Shown: positions 1-6,232 of the stretch, piece by piece | How positions within the stretch are numbered: the stretch's first letter is position 1 | Layout: each line of letters opens with the position of its first letter | Origin: an uncultured Actinomycetes bacterium | GTDB taxonomy: Bacteria; Actinomycetota; Actinomycetes; S36-B12; UBA5976 | Reading direction: 5' to 3' | NCBI GenBank assembly: GCA_903925705.1 | Contig: CAIYGJ010000181.1 | Location: 1-10,986 of the forward strand | Length of the DNA: 10,986 nucleotides | Translations under genes and position numbers: made by a program | Notes under the pieces: model-generated | The model's database searches: none | Told to the model about the DNA's origin: nothing | What the model saw: only the letters and a program-made list of their open reading frames with translations

Positions 1-617
1 CAACTCTTTTTGATGCCATCACTAAGGCTAAGAAGAATTCTGTTCCAAACGACAACATTGATCGCGCAGTAAAGCGCGGCTCAGGTGTTGAAGCAGGTGG
101 CGCGGATTACCAAACGATCATGTACGAAGGTTACGGACCAAACGGAGTTGCGATTTTAATCGAATGTTTGTCGGACAATCGAAATCGCGCAGCCTCAGAT
201 ACCCGAGTTGCAGTCACTCGCAATGGTGGAAACATGGCTGATCCTGGATCGGTCTCTTACATGTTTGAGCGAAAGGGTGTCGTGATGGTGCCAGAAGGCG
301 CATCAACAGAAGAGCAAATTATGGATGCTGTCCTTGAGGCTGGGGCCGAAGAGGTAAACGATCACGGAGGCAGCATCGAAGTCATCAGTGATTCAAAGGA
401 TGTCGTAGCGGTACGCCAAGCCTTACAAGCTGCTGGCATTGATTACGAATCAGCAGAATCTACTTTTGTGCCAAATCTGACAGTGCCAGTGGACGCGGCT
501 ACGGCACGCAAAGTATTTGTGTTGATTGAGGCCCTGGAAGATGTGGATGATGTCCAGAATGTCTTTACTAATATCGACATTTCCGATGAGGTTTTAGCCG
601 AGCTCACGCAGGATTAG
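1..617 (+). CDS. yebC: YebC/PmpR family protein (TACO1-like), 5' end cut off by the window
   Basis: The reading frame is open from base 3, so the gene starts upstream of the window; 204 C-terminal residues are visible of a family usually near 250. The first visible part carries the family signature around 'KAKKNSVPNDNIDRAVKRG', followed by 'YEGYGPNGVAILIE' and 'DNRNRAASDTRVAVTRNGGN', which are diagnostic of YebC. An acidic C-terminal half with 'VPNLTVPVD' completes the expected three-domain fold. Family members were first described as transcriptional regulators (PmpR), and relatives are now linked to translation, including relief of ribosome stalling; which role applies here cannot be read from the sequence. 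The gene commonly precedes ruvC in bacteria. An ATG at 120 is internal and is not the start. It ends in TAG at 615-617 and a hairpin follows 6 bases later. Confidence 0.96.
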   Translation, partial: TLFDAITKAKKNSVPNDNIDRAVKRGSGVEAGGADYQTIMYEGYGPNGVAILIECLSDNRNRAASDTRVAVTRNGGNMADPGSVSYMFERKGVVMVPEGASTEEQIMDAVLEAGAEEVNDHGGSIEVISDSKDVVAVRQALQAAGIDYESAESTFVPNLTVPVDAATARKVFVLIEALEDVDDVQNVFTNIDISDEVLAELTQD

Positions 618-623
618 CCAAGC

Positions 624-649
624 AAATGTCGATGGCACACACGACATTT
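624..649 (+). terminator. Perfect 8-bp hairpin just after yebC, possible terminator or 3'-end stabiliser
   Basis: AAATGTCG (624-631) and CGACATTT (642-649) are perfect inverted repeats around a 10-nt loop, beginning 6 nt after the yebC stop codon. The stem is half A/T, and only one further T follows the 3' arm before G, so the U-tract of a classical rho-independent terminator is weak. A role in protecting the 3' end of the yebC mRNA is equally possible. Confidence 0.35.
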
Positions 650-685
650 TGTCCTAAATCCTCCACTTTATGCCAAATATGACGT

Positions 686-691
686 AGGCTT
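686..691 (+). promoter_or_regulatory. Candidate -10 element for the ruvCAB operon
   Basis: TAGGCT fits the TANNNT form of actinobacterial housekeeping -10 boxes. It sits 8 nt before an in-frame ATG at 700 and 23 nt before the preferred ruvC start at 715. No good -35 hexamer is visible at 16-18 bp spacing, so the call rests on position and the -10 alone. Transcription would begin near 698-700. Confidence 0.3.
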
Positions 692-714
692 TCGAACAGA
701 TGTTCGGAGGAAAA

Positions 715-1239
715 ATGCGGATTTTGGGAATCGACCCAGGGTTAACGCGCTGTGGCGTTGGGATAGTTGACCTCAATGTCAATCGCAGGGCTTCATTTGT
801 TTCTGTGCACGTAATTAGAACTCCGAGCACAAATGAATTGCCTGCAAGGCTTTTTGAGCTTGAAGCGGGACTAACTGAGTTATTTGATGAGTACAAGCCA
901 GACGCCGTTGCAATTGAGCGAGTTTTCAGCCAGCACAACGTTCGAACTGCCATGGGCACAGCGCAAGCTAGCGCAGTGGCAATGCTGATTGCAGCTCGCA
1001 ATCAACTAGACGTTGCAATGTATACGCCGACTGAAGTCAAGGCTGCAGTTACCGGTTACGGTCGGGCAGACAAAACACAAATCACTTCCATGGTTACTCG
1101 TTTGTTGAATCTTCCCGAACCTCCAAAGCCGGCTGACGCAGCTGATGCTCTTGCCTTGGCACTCTGCCACGCTTGGAAGGGTCATGGCAAGAGTCGGATC
1201 GCGGAACATTTGGCAAAACAACAGGTGGTGAGTGTCTGA
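715..1239 (+). CDS. ruvC: RuvC, crossover junction endodeoxyribonuclease
   Basis: RuvC cleaves Holliday junctions symmetrically, acting as a dimer with RuvAB during recombinational repair. The 174-residue product has the usual family length and RNase H-like fold signatures. The four acidic metal-binding residues are visible: Asp7 in 'MRILGIDPGLTRCGVG', Glu68 in 'AVAIERVF', and Asp141 and Asp144 in 'PADAADALALALCH'. The DNA-contacting region around 'SQHNVRTAMGTAQA' is also conserved. The start at 715 is preferred because it gives the canonical N-terminus and has GGAGG at 706-710. An in-frame ATG at 700 would add five residues (MFGGK) and could be used if the mRNA starts there. The TGA overlaps the ruvA ATG by one base, so translation is probably coupled. 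Confidence 0.97.
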   Translation: MRILGIDPGLTRCGVGIVDLNVNRRASFVSVHVIRTPSTNELPARLFELEAGLTELFDEYKPDAVAIERVFSQHNVRTAMGTAQASAVAMLIAARNQLDVAMYTPTEVKAAVTGYGRADKTQITSMVTRLLNLPEPPKPADAADALALALCHAWKGHGKSRIAEHLAKQQVVSV

Positions 1240-1835
1240 TGATTTCATCCTTACGTGGTCCAGTACTAGAGATCAGATTAGATTCACTTGTAATTGCTGT
1301 GGGTGGAGTGGGCATGACAGTTATGTGTTCACCCGATACGATTTCGCAAGCTCGAATTGAGCAAGAGTTAACGCTTTTCACGTCGTTAATTGTCCGGGAA
1401 GATTCATTAACTTTGTTTGGTTTCACAAACTCAGAGAACCGCGAAATGTTTGAAGTTGTCCAAGGCGTTTCTGGATTTGGACCAAAGTTAGCCTTCACAA
1501 TCTTGTCGTCGCTACCGGCCGATGAACTTCGTACTGCAATTGGCAACGAAGATGTGGCCCGCTTAAAGCAAACACCAGGTGTTGGAGCAAAGGGTGCACA
1601 GCGATTAGTGCTGGAACTTAAGGATCGAATTGGAACACCGTCATCCGGTGCAAAACGAAGTTCGAGCAAAGAAGCTCAATGGCAGATTCAAGTCGAACAA
1701 GGCTTACTTGGTTTAGGTTGGTCCCCGCGTGATGCCCAACGCGCAATCACTGCCGTAATAGAAGAAGGCGTTACTGAGTCACAGGCAACCCCAGAATTAC
1801 TTCGCCGAGCGTTACAGATCTTGGCCGGCGCATGA
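1239..1835 (+). CDS. ruvA: RuvA, Holliday junction DNA-binding subunit
   Basis: RuvA binds the four-way junction as a tetramer and recruits the RuvB motor for branch migration. The protein has 198 residues, normal for the family. The N-terminal OB-fold domain covers about residues 1-63 ('MISSLRGPVLEI', then 'REDSLTLFGF'). Two helix-hairpin-helix motifs follow at about 76-83 ('GVSGFGPK') and 112-119 ('TPGVGAKG'). A flexible Ser/Lys-rich linker (about 134-146) leads to the C-terminal RuvB-contacting domain (about 150-198, 'GLLGLGWSPRDAQRAI'). The start at 1239 overlaps the ruvC stop codon (TGATG). AGGTGG at 1223-1228 lies 10 nt upstream as a possible ribosome binding site. An upstream in-frame ATG at 1173 lies inside ruvC and would add 22 non-homologous residues, so it was rejected. 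Confidence 0.97.
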   Translation: MISSLRGPVLEIRLDSLVIAVGGVGMTVMCSPDTISQARIEQELTLFTSLIVREDSLTLFGFTNSENREMFEVVQGVSGFGPKLAFTILSSLPADELRTAIGNEDVARLKQTPGVGAKGAQRLVLELKDRIGTPSSGAKRSSSKEAQWQIQVEQGLLGLGWSPRDAQRAITAVIEEGVTESQATPELLRRALQILAGA

Positions 1836-2857
1836 ACGAGCGCATGGTAAATCCTGAATTGGCTACCGAAGAACGAGTAGCAGATGCGGCGCTACGCCCA
1901 ACATCACTTAATGAGTTTGTGGGTCAAAAGCGGGTAAAGGATCAGTTGCAGCTAGTTCTCAGTGCTGCCAAACAACGTAATGCCAGTGCTGACCACATTT
2001 TGTTGTCAGGACCTCCTGGATTAGGTAAAACCACATTGGCGATGATTATCGCCGCCGAAGTTGGAGCTCCGCTAAGGATCACTAGCGGCCCAACGATTCA
2101 GCACGCGGGTGACTTGGCCAGCATTCTGTCGAGTCTGGTGCCAGGCGAAGTTTTATTCTTGGACGAAATACATCGAATGTCTCGCGCGGCTGAAGAGATG
2201 ATGTATTTGGCAATGGAGGATTTCCGTGTCGATGTAATGGTGGGTAAAGGTCCGGGAGCAACTTCAATCCCACTTGAACTCCCACCATTTACTTTGGTCG
2301 GCGCTACGACTCGAGCAGGAATGTTGCCGGCGCCATTGCGGGATAGATTTGGATTCACGGCACACCTGGATTACTACGAACCAATTGAACTTGAATCGAT
2401 TGTTTTAAGATCAGCCAAACAACTTGGGATTGCGATAGACGCCGAGTCCGCTACCGAGTTGAGTCGTAGATCTCGTGGTACACCTCGGATTGCAAATCGA
2501 CTATTGCGCAGATCCCGAGATTATGCTCAAGTGCATCATGATGGTGATTTGAATTTAGTTCGAACTCAGGCCGCTTTGGAACTTTATGAAGTTGATGACC
2601 TTGGGCTTGATCGCTTAGATCGAGCCGTGCTGGTTGCTCTGATAGATAAATTCGGGGGTGGACCTGTTGGGCTGTCCACTCTGGCATTGGCAGTGGGCGA
2701 GGAGCCAGAAACAGTAGATACCGTGTGTGAACCATTCCTGGTTCGCGAAGGCTTCATAACCCGAACTCCCCGTGGACGGGTTGCAACTCCAGCAGCTTGG
2801 ACAGCGTTAGGGCGAAAACTACCCAAATTGCCCAATCAACTTCCACTCGAGGACTAA
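1832..2857 (+). CDS. ruvB: RuvB, Holliday junction branch migration ATPase
   Basis: RuvB is the AAA+ hexameric motor that pulls DNA through the RuvA-bound junction. The 341-residue length is typical. Visible motifs are Walker A 'GPPGLGKT' (60-67), Walker B 'LFLDEIHR' (108-115), sensor 1 'TLVGATTRAG' (154-163), the arginine-finger region 'PLRDRFG' (168-174) and sensor 2 Arg219 in 'GTPRIANRLLRR'. A C-terminal winged-helix DNA-binding domain spans about 255-330 ('GGGPVGLSTLALAVGE', 'EGFITRTPRGRVAT'). The ATG overlaps the ruvA stop codon by four bases (ATGA), which implies translational coupling. No strong ribosome binding site is visible, and Met5 at 1844 is an alternative start. Nothing is missing or truncated. 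Confidence 0.98.
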   Translation: MNERMVNPELATEERVADAALRPTSLNEFVGQKRVKDQLQLVLSAAKQRNASADHILLSGPPGLGKTTLAMIIAAEVGAPLRITSGPTIQHAGDLASILSSLVPGEVLFLDEIHRMSRAAEEMMYLAMEDFRVDVMVGKGPGATSIPLELPPFTLVGATTRAGMLPAPLRDRFGFTAHLDYYEPIELESIVLRSAKQLGIAIDAESATELSRRSRGTPRIANRLLRRSRDYAQVHHDGDLNLVRTQAALELYEVDDLGLDRLDRAVLVALIDKFGGGPVGLSTLALAVGEEPETVDTVCEPFLVREGFITRTPRGRVATPAAWTALGRKLPKLPNQLPLED

Positions 2858-2959
2858 ACAGCCGGGCGCAGGACTCGCAGATTTGCACGCTAAACTTGAG
2901 CAACTCCGCGTTTTGACGTAGGTAGTTAGATTTGTTTCCGATTCGAAAAGGCTTAATAA

Positions 2960-4573
2960 GTGGCTCAGCATTACCGTCCCGGTCGGTCGTTACTTATCTT
3001 CACTGTTGGCATTATCGGTTTACTAGTTTGGGCCTTCTTGCCTGGTGAGCGCCATACGCCAAAGCTCGGTTTAGACCTTCGTGGTGGAACTCAAGTGATT
3101 ATGTCGCCATCTGTTGCGGCCGGCGAAACTCTTTCGCAAGATCAGTTGAATCAAACTGTTTCCATCATTCGCCAACGCGTTGACGGATTTGGTGTAGCTG
3201 AATCAGAAGTAACAATCCAAGGTACTGGTAACGGCGCAAAGATTATCGTCACAATTCCTGGCGAAACCAGCCGAACTGTGGTTGATCAACTTAAGACCAC
3301 AGCGCAATTGAATTTCCGTCCGGTTTTGGCGATTGATTATGGTTCGCCACAACCAACTGCCTCAGCAACACCAAGTGCGAGTTCCTCTGCTAGTCCAGGT
3401 GCGTCAGCGTCTGCGAGTGCATCGCCTAGCGCTTCACCTTCGCCAAGTCCTTCTCCAACTGTTTCGGTAGCACCAGAACTTTTAGTTCCACCCATTCAGT
3501 CACCCGATGGTGCCGGAGACTTTGCTAATCGTTTTTCGGCTTTGGATTGTGCCAAGTCAGATATCCTTAAAGGTTCAACTGATGATCCCGCTCAGTATTT
3601 AATCAGCTGTGAAAAAGATGGATCCGTTAAATACGCTTTAGCACCAGCAGACCTCGTCGGAACTGACATTGAAAGCGCTACCGCAGGATTGCCTCAGCAA
3701 GGCGCAGGTGGCTGGCAAATTGATCTGCAAATGACGACCGATGGTGCCAAGAAGTTTGCAGACTCAACCACAAAGCTTTCTGCCCTAGAAACGCCTAATG
3801 ATCAGTTTGCGATCGTTCTGGATGGCGTGGTCATTAGTGCCCCGTCTGTAAACGAGCCGATCCTTGGTGGCTCAGCTGTAATCTCCGGTTCCTTTACAGC
3901 AGACGAAGCACGTGCACTAGCCCAAGTTTTGAAATATGGCGCACTGCCTGTTGCTCTTGACGTGGATGAAGTTCAGCAAATATCCCCAACGCTTGGTAAT
4001 GATCAACTCAAGGCAGGACTGATTGCCGGCGGCTTTGGATTACTACTTGTAATCGTGTACTTGCTTCTTTACTACCGCGCACTAGGTGTAATTGCAGTAG
4101 TCAGCCTGGTTGCCGCTGCAGTTATGACTTACCTAGTATTTGTAATCCTGGGACGTGGAATCGGTTTCACCCTTACCTTGTCAGGCGTTGCTGGAGCTAT
4201 CGTGGCCATCGGCATTACCGCAGATTCATTCATTATTTACTTCGAGCGAATTCGAGATGAGATTCGCGAAGGCAAGCGATTGAGAGCAGCGGTTGATCAA
4301 GGGTGGACGCGCGCGCGCCGAACCATTCTGGCGGCTGACTTTGTTTCATTACTTAGTGCGGCAATCCTGTACTACCTCTCAGTCGGTAGCGTACGTGGAT
4401 TTGCGTTCACCCTCGGGCTAATCACATTCGTAGACATTGCCGTTGCATTCATGTTCACGCGCTCACTAGTCACCAAGCTAGGAAATTCCAAGTGGATGAA
4501 CGCAGGTTCTTCCTGGACTGGAGTTTCACCTACCCGACTAGGGGTCAAAGCTTCAACATCGGAGGTTAACTAA
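2960..4573 (+). CDS. secD: SecD, protein translocase accessory subunit
   Basis: SecD forms a complex with SecF beside SecYEG and uses the proton gradient to help pull exported proteins across the membrane. The 537-residue protein has TM1 at about 10-27, then 'KLGLDLRGGTQVIM' (35-48), the family's P1 domain signature. Five further membrane segments lie between about 351 and 503. TM4 contains 'GITADSFIIYFERIRDE'; Asp422 aligns with the essential TM4 aspartate (Asp519) of E. coli SecD, and Ala-Asp-Ser at this place is usual in actinobacteria. A low-complexity Ser/Ala/Pro linker occupies about 129-172 of the extracytoplasmic domain. The start is GTG at 2960, chosen because it gives MAQHYRPGRSLL directly before TM1, with AAAGG at 2946-2950. 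secF overlaps its stop codon by one base. No yajC precedes it. Confidence 0.96.
   Translation: MAQHYRPGRSLLIFTVGIIGLLVWAFLPGERHTPKLGLDLRGGTQVIMSPSVAAGETLSQDQLNQTVSIIRQRVDGFGVAESEVTIQGTGNGAKIIVTIPGETSRTVVDQLKTTAQLNFRPVLAIDYGSPQPTASATPSASSSASPGASASASASPSASPSPSPSPTVSVAPELLVPPIQSPDGAGDFANRFSALDCAKSDILKGSTDDPAQYLISCEKDGSVKYALAPADLVGTDIESATAGLPQQGAGGWQIDLQMTTDGAKKFADSTTKLSALETPNDQFAIVLDGVVISAPSVNEPILGGSAVISGSFTADEARALAQVLKYGALPVALDVDEVQQISPTLGNDQLKAGLIAGGFGLLLVIVYLLLYYRALGVIAVVSLVAAAVMTYLVFVILGRGIGFTLTLSGVAGAIVAIGITADSFIIYFERIRDEIREGKRLRAAVDQGWTRARRTILAADFVSLLSAAILYYLSVGSVRGFAFTLGLITFVDIAVAFMFTRSLVTKLGNSKWMNAGSSWTGVSPTRLGVKASTSEVN
3344..3475 (+). repeat. Low-complexity Ser/Ala/Pro coding tract inside secD
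   Basis: About 44 codons (residues 129-172) encode almost only Ser, Ala, Pro and a few Thr and Gly, including runs of SAS and SPSP. The underlying DNA is a degenerate mix of synonymous codons (agt, agc, tca, tct, tcg) rather than a clean tandem repeat. The composition suggests an unstructured extracytoplasmic linker between the two halves of the large periplasmic-type loop. Confidence 0.75.
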
Positions 4574-5661
4574 TGGCTAGTTTGAGTCAACTAGGAAATA
4601 GCCTTTACCGTGGTGATGTTTCGTACAACATTGTTGGACGACGCAAGGCATGGTATTTAGTCTCTGCAATCCTGATTATTCTTTCAATTGCAACCCTTGG
4701 AATCCGGAGCCTAAATTTAGGTATCGAATTTAAGGGCGGCGCTGAATTTTCAGTCCCACTTGCAACTGCGAATGACCAGTCTGTAACGCAGGCGAGGGAA
4801 AGAGTAATCGCAGCCGGGGAAACACCTTCAACAGTCACGATCGTTGGTGGAAACAAAATTCGTATCCAGACTCCAGCTCTTTCTACCGAGGCGTCTAATG
4901 CATTGAGTGCCGCGCTGGCTACTTCATTTGCTGTGGAAGAAGCAAACATTAAGGTACAGCTTGTTGGTCCAAGTTGGGGCGATGAAGTTACCAAGAATGC
5001 GCTTCGGGCACTCCTAGTTTTCCTAGTACTGGTTGCAATCTTTTTGTCCGTATATTTCGAATGGCCAATGGCCGTTGCTGCGCTGATTGCGCTAGCCCAT
5101 GACGTATTGATCACGGTAGGAATTTATGCCTTAAGTGGTTTCGAGGTCACGCCAGCTAGTGTCATCGGTTTCCTAACAATTCTGGGCTATTCGCTTTATG
5201 ACACTGTTGTGGTGTTCGACAAAGTTAAGGAAAACACCAAGGGCATTCATGGCGGTTCACGGACAACATACAGTGAAGCTGCGAACTTGGCTTTGAATCA
5301 AACTTTGGTGCGAAGTATCAACACTTCGATCGTTGCACTACTTCCAGTTCTCTCAATTCTTGTCGTGGGAGTTTCGCTTCTCGGCGTTGGAACGCTTAAC
5401 GACCTAGCGCTTGCACTGTTCGTTGGCATGTTAGTTGGAACGTATTCCTCGATCTTCGTTGCAACTCCATTCTTATGTCAGATAAAAGAGCGAACTGCTG
5501 AGAATATTGCGCTAGCAAAACGAGTTCATGCCCGACGCAAGAATGGTGACGCCTCCGAAGACATCAAGCCAGTCGTCTCCATTGGAGCGCCAATCGTTTC
5601 CTCGGCTGGGCCTAGGCAACAGCAGGTTAAGAAGCCTCGATCCCGCAGATCAGGTAAGTAG
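4573..5661 (+). CDS. secF: SecF, protein translocase accessory subunit
   Basis: SecF is the partner of SecD in the proton-driven export motor. At 362 residues it is longer than the roughly 320 of E. coli SecF, the excess being a hydrophilic, basic C-terminal tail (about 316-362) facing the cytoplasm. TM1 is at about 27-44, followed by the family motif 'NLGIEFKGGAEF' (48-59). Five further membrane segments cover about 144-300 and include 'ALAHDVLITVGIYALSGFEV' (173-192) and 'GYSLYDTVVVFDKVKEN' (205-221), the conserved SecF TM4 signature with Asp210. The start has an excellent ribosome binding site, GGAGG at 4561-4565, 7 nt upstream and within the end of secD. The TAATG overlap indicates coupled synthesis with SecD. 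Confidence 0.97.
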   Translation: MASLSQLGNSLYRGDVSYNIVGRRKAWYLVSAILIILSIATLGIRSLNLGIEFKGGAEFSVPLATANDQSVTQARERVIAAGETPSTVTIVGGNKIRIQTPALSTEASNALSAALATSFAVEEANIKVQLVGPSWGDEVTKNALRALLVFLVLVAIFLSVYFEWPMAVAALIALAHDVLITVGIYALSGFEVTPASVIGFLTILGYSLYDTVVVFDKVKENTKGIHGGSRTTYSEAANLALNQTLVRSINTSIVALLPVLSILVVGVSLLGVGTLNDLALALFVGMLVGTYSSIFVATPFLCQIKERTAENIALAKRVHARRKNGDASEDIKPVVSIGAPIVSSAGPRQQQVKKPRSRRSGK

Positions 5662-5667
5662 CAACAA

Positions 5668-6195
5668 ATGAATCGGGCCGGAGTAACCGCATTAATTGCG
5701 GAAATTCCTGACTACCCGCTACCAGGTGTTGTCTTTAAAGATGTAACACCAATTTCAGGTAATCCGGACGCGGCCCATTGGGTTAACAGTGAAATTGCAT
5801 CCCATTTTTCCAATGCTGGCATCACTCACATAGTTGGAGTTGAAGCCCGAGGTTTTATTCTGGGTGCATCTCTGGCTACTCACATGCATCTTGGTTTTGT
5901 TCCAATCCGTAAGAGTGGAAAATTGCCTCGAGCTACCTACCGCGCAGAATATGAACTTGAATACGGCGCTGATTCTATTGAAATTCACCAAGACGCTTTA
6001 ACTAAAAATGATCGAGTCCTAATCGTTGATGATGTGCTTGCCACTGGTGGCACTGCTTGCGCCGCTATTGATCTGATTCAAGAGTGCGGCGCGCAAGTTC
6101 TTGGAATCACAGTTCTACTTGATCTCGCATTTCTTGGTGGAAGTGTCAAAGTGGCGAGTAAAGACTCAAGAATTGATGTCTTCGCAGTCCTGTAA
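5668..6195 (+). CDS. apt: Adenine phosphoribosyltransferase
   Basis: Apt salvages adenine by joining it to PRPP, giving AMP and pyrophosphate in the cytoplasm. The 175-residue protein starts with the characteristic 'IPDYPLPGVVFKDVTPI' (13-29). It contains 'GVEARGFILGA' (57-67), the loop 'RKSGKLPRATYRAEYELEYG' (81-100) and the PRPP-binding motif 'VLIVDDVLATGGTA' (117-130). The C-terminal 'LAFLGG' (153-158) is also typical. The gene begins 6 bp after secF, and the nearest purine-rich element (AGG at 5652-5654) is distant, so translation may depend on coupling to secF. Position between secF and relA is standard in actinobacteria; since ppGpp is made from purine nucleotides, the pairing with relA is suggestive but not proof of shared function. 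Confidence 0.96.
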   Translation: MNRAGVTALIAEIPDYPLPGVVFKDVTPISGNPDAAHWVNSEIASHFSNAGITHIVGVEARGFILGASLATHMHLGFVPIRKSGKLPRATYRAEYELEYGADSIEIHQDALTKNDRVLIVDDVLATGGTACAAIDLIQECGAQVLGITVLLDLAFLGGSVKVASKDSRIDVFAVL

Positions 6196-6219
6196 CTTTC
6201 CAAATAGAATGTTGGAAAG
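6196..6219 (+). promoter_or_regulatory. Perfect 8-bp inverted repeat between apt and relA
   Basis: CTTTCCAA (6196-6203) and TTGGAAAG (6212-6219) are perfect inverted repeats around the 8-nt loop ATAGAATG. The repeat begins directly after the apt stop codon and ends 3 nt before the relA ribosome binding site (GGGAGG, 6223-6228). No U-tract follows, so a classical intrinsic terminator is unlikely. It could be an operator over the -10-like element in its loop, an mRNA 3'-end hairpin for apt, or a structure affecting relA translation. Confidence 0.5.
6205..6210 (+). promoter_or_regulatory. Candidate -10 element for relA
   Basis: TAGAAT matches the TATAAT consensus at 5 of 6 positions and lies in the loop of the 6196-6219 inverted repeat. 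TTCGCA at 6181-6186, 18 bp upstream inside the end of apt, is a weak -35 candidate (4 of 6 to TTGACA). A transcript would start near 6217, giving relA a leader of about 16 nt that keeps its ribosome binding site. The evidence is sequence similarity only. Confidence 0.35.
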
Positions 6220-6232
6220 CTAGGGAGGCGAG

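Noticed and set aside
1173..1238. Upstream in-frame ATG extending RuvA by 22 residues
   Set aside because: The extra residues (starting MEGSWQESDRG) are ruvC sequence read in another frame and do not resemble any RuvA N-terminus; ATG 1239 gives the canonical start.
1094..1669. 191-codon open frame on the - strand across ruvC and ruvA
   Set aside because: It is antisense to two genes with complete catalytic or binding motifs, shows no recognisable domain, and has no ribosome binding site; it is a shadow of the real genes.
2896..2932. Possible secD promoter with TTGAGC (2896-2901) or TTGACG (2913-2918) as -35
   Set aside because: No -10 hexamer of good quality lies 16-18 bp from either. TAGGTA and TAGATT are weak or wrongly spaced, so I cannot choose a promoter here.
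3344..3475. Repeat-like DNA in secD considered as a tandem repeat array or CRISPR-like element
   Set aside because: The repetition is in the protein composition only. Codons vary freely, there are no fixed-length units or spacers, and the frame is open throughout.
4605..5114. 169-codon open frame on the - strand inside secF
   Set aside because: It is fully antisense to a strongly conserved secF segment, and its predicted residues show no family pattern.
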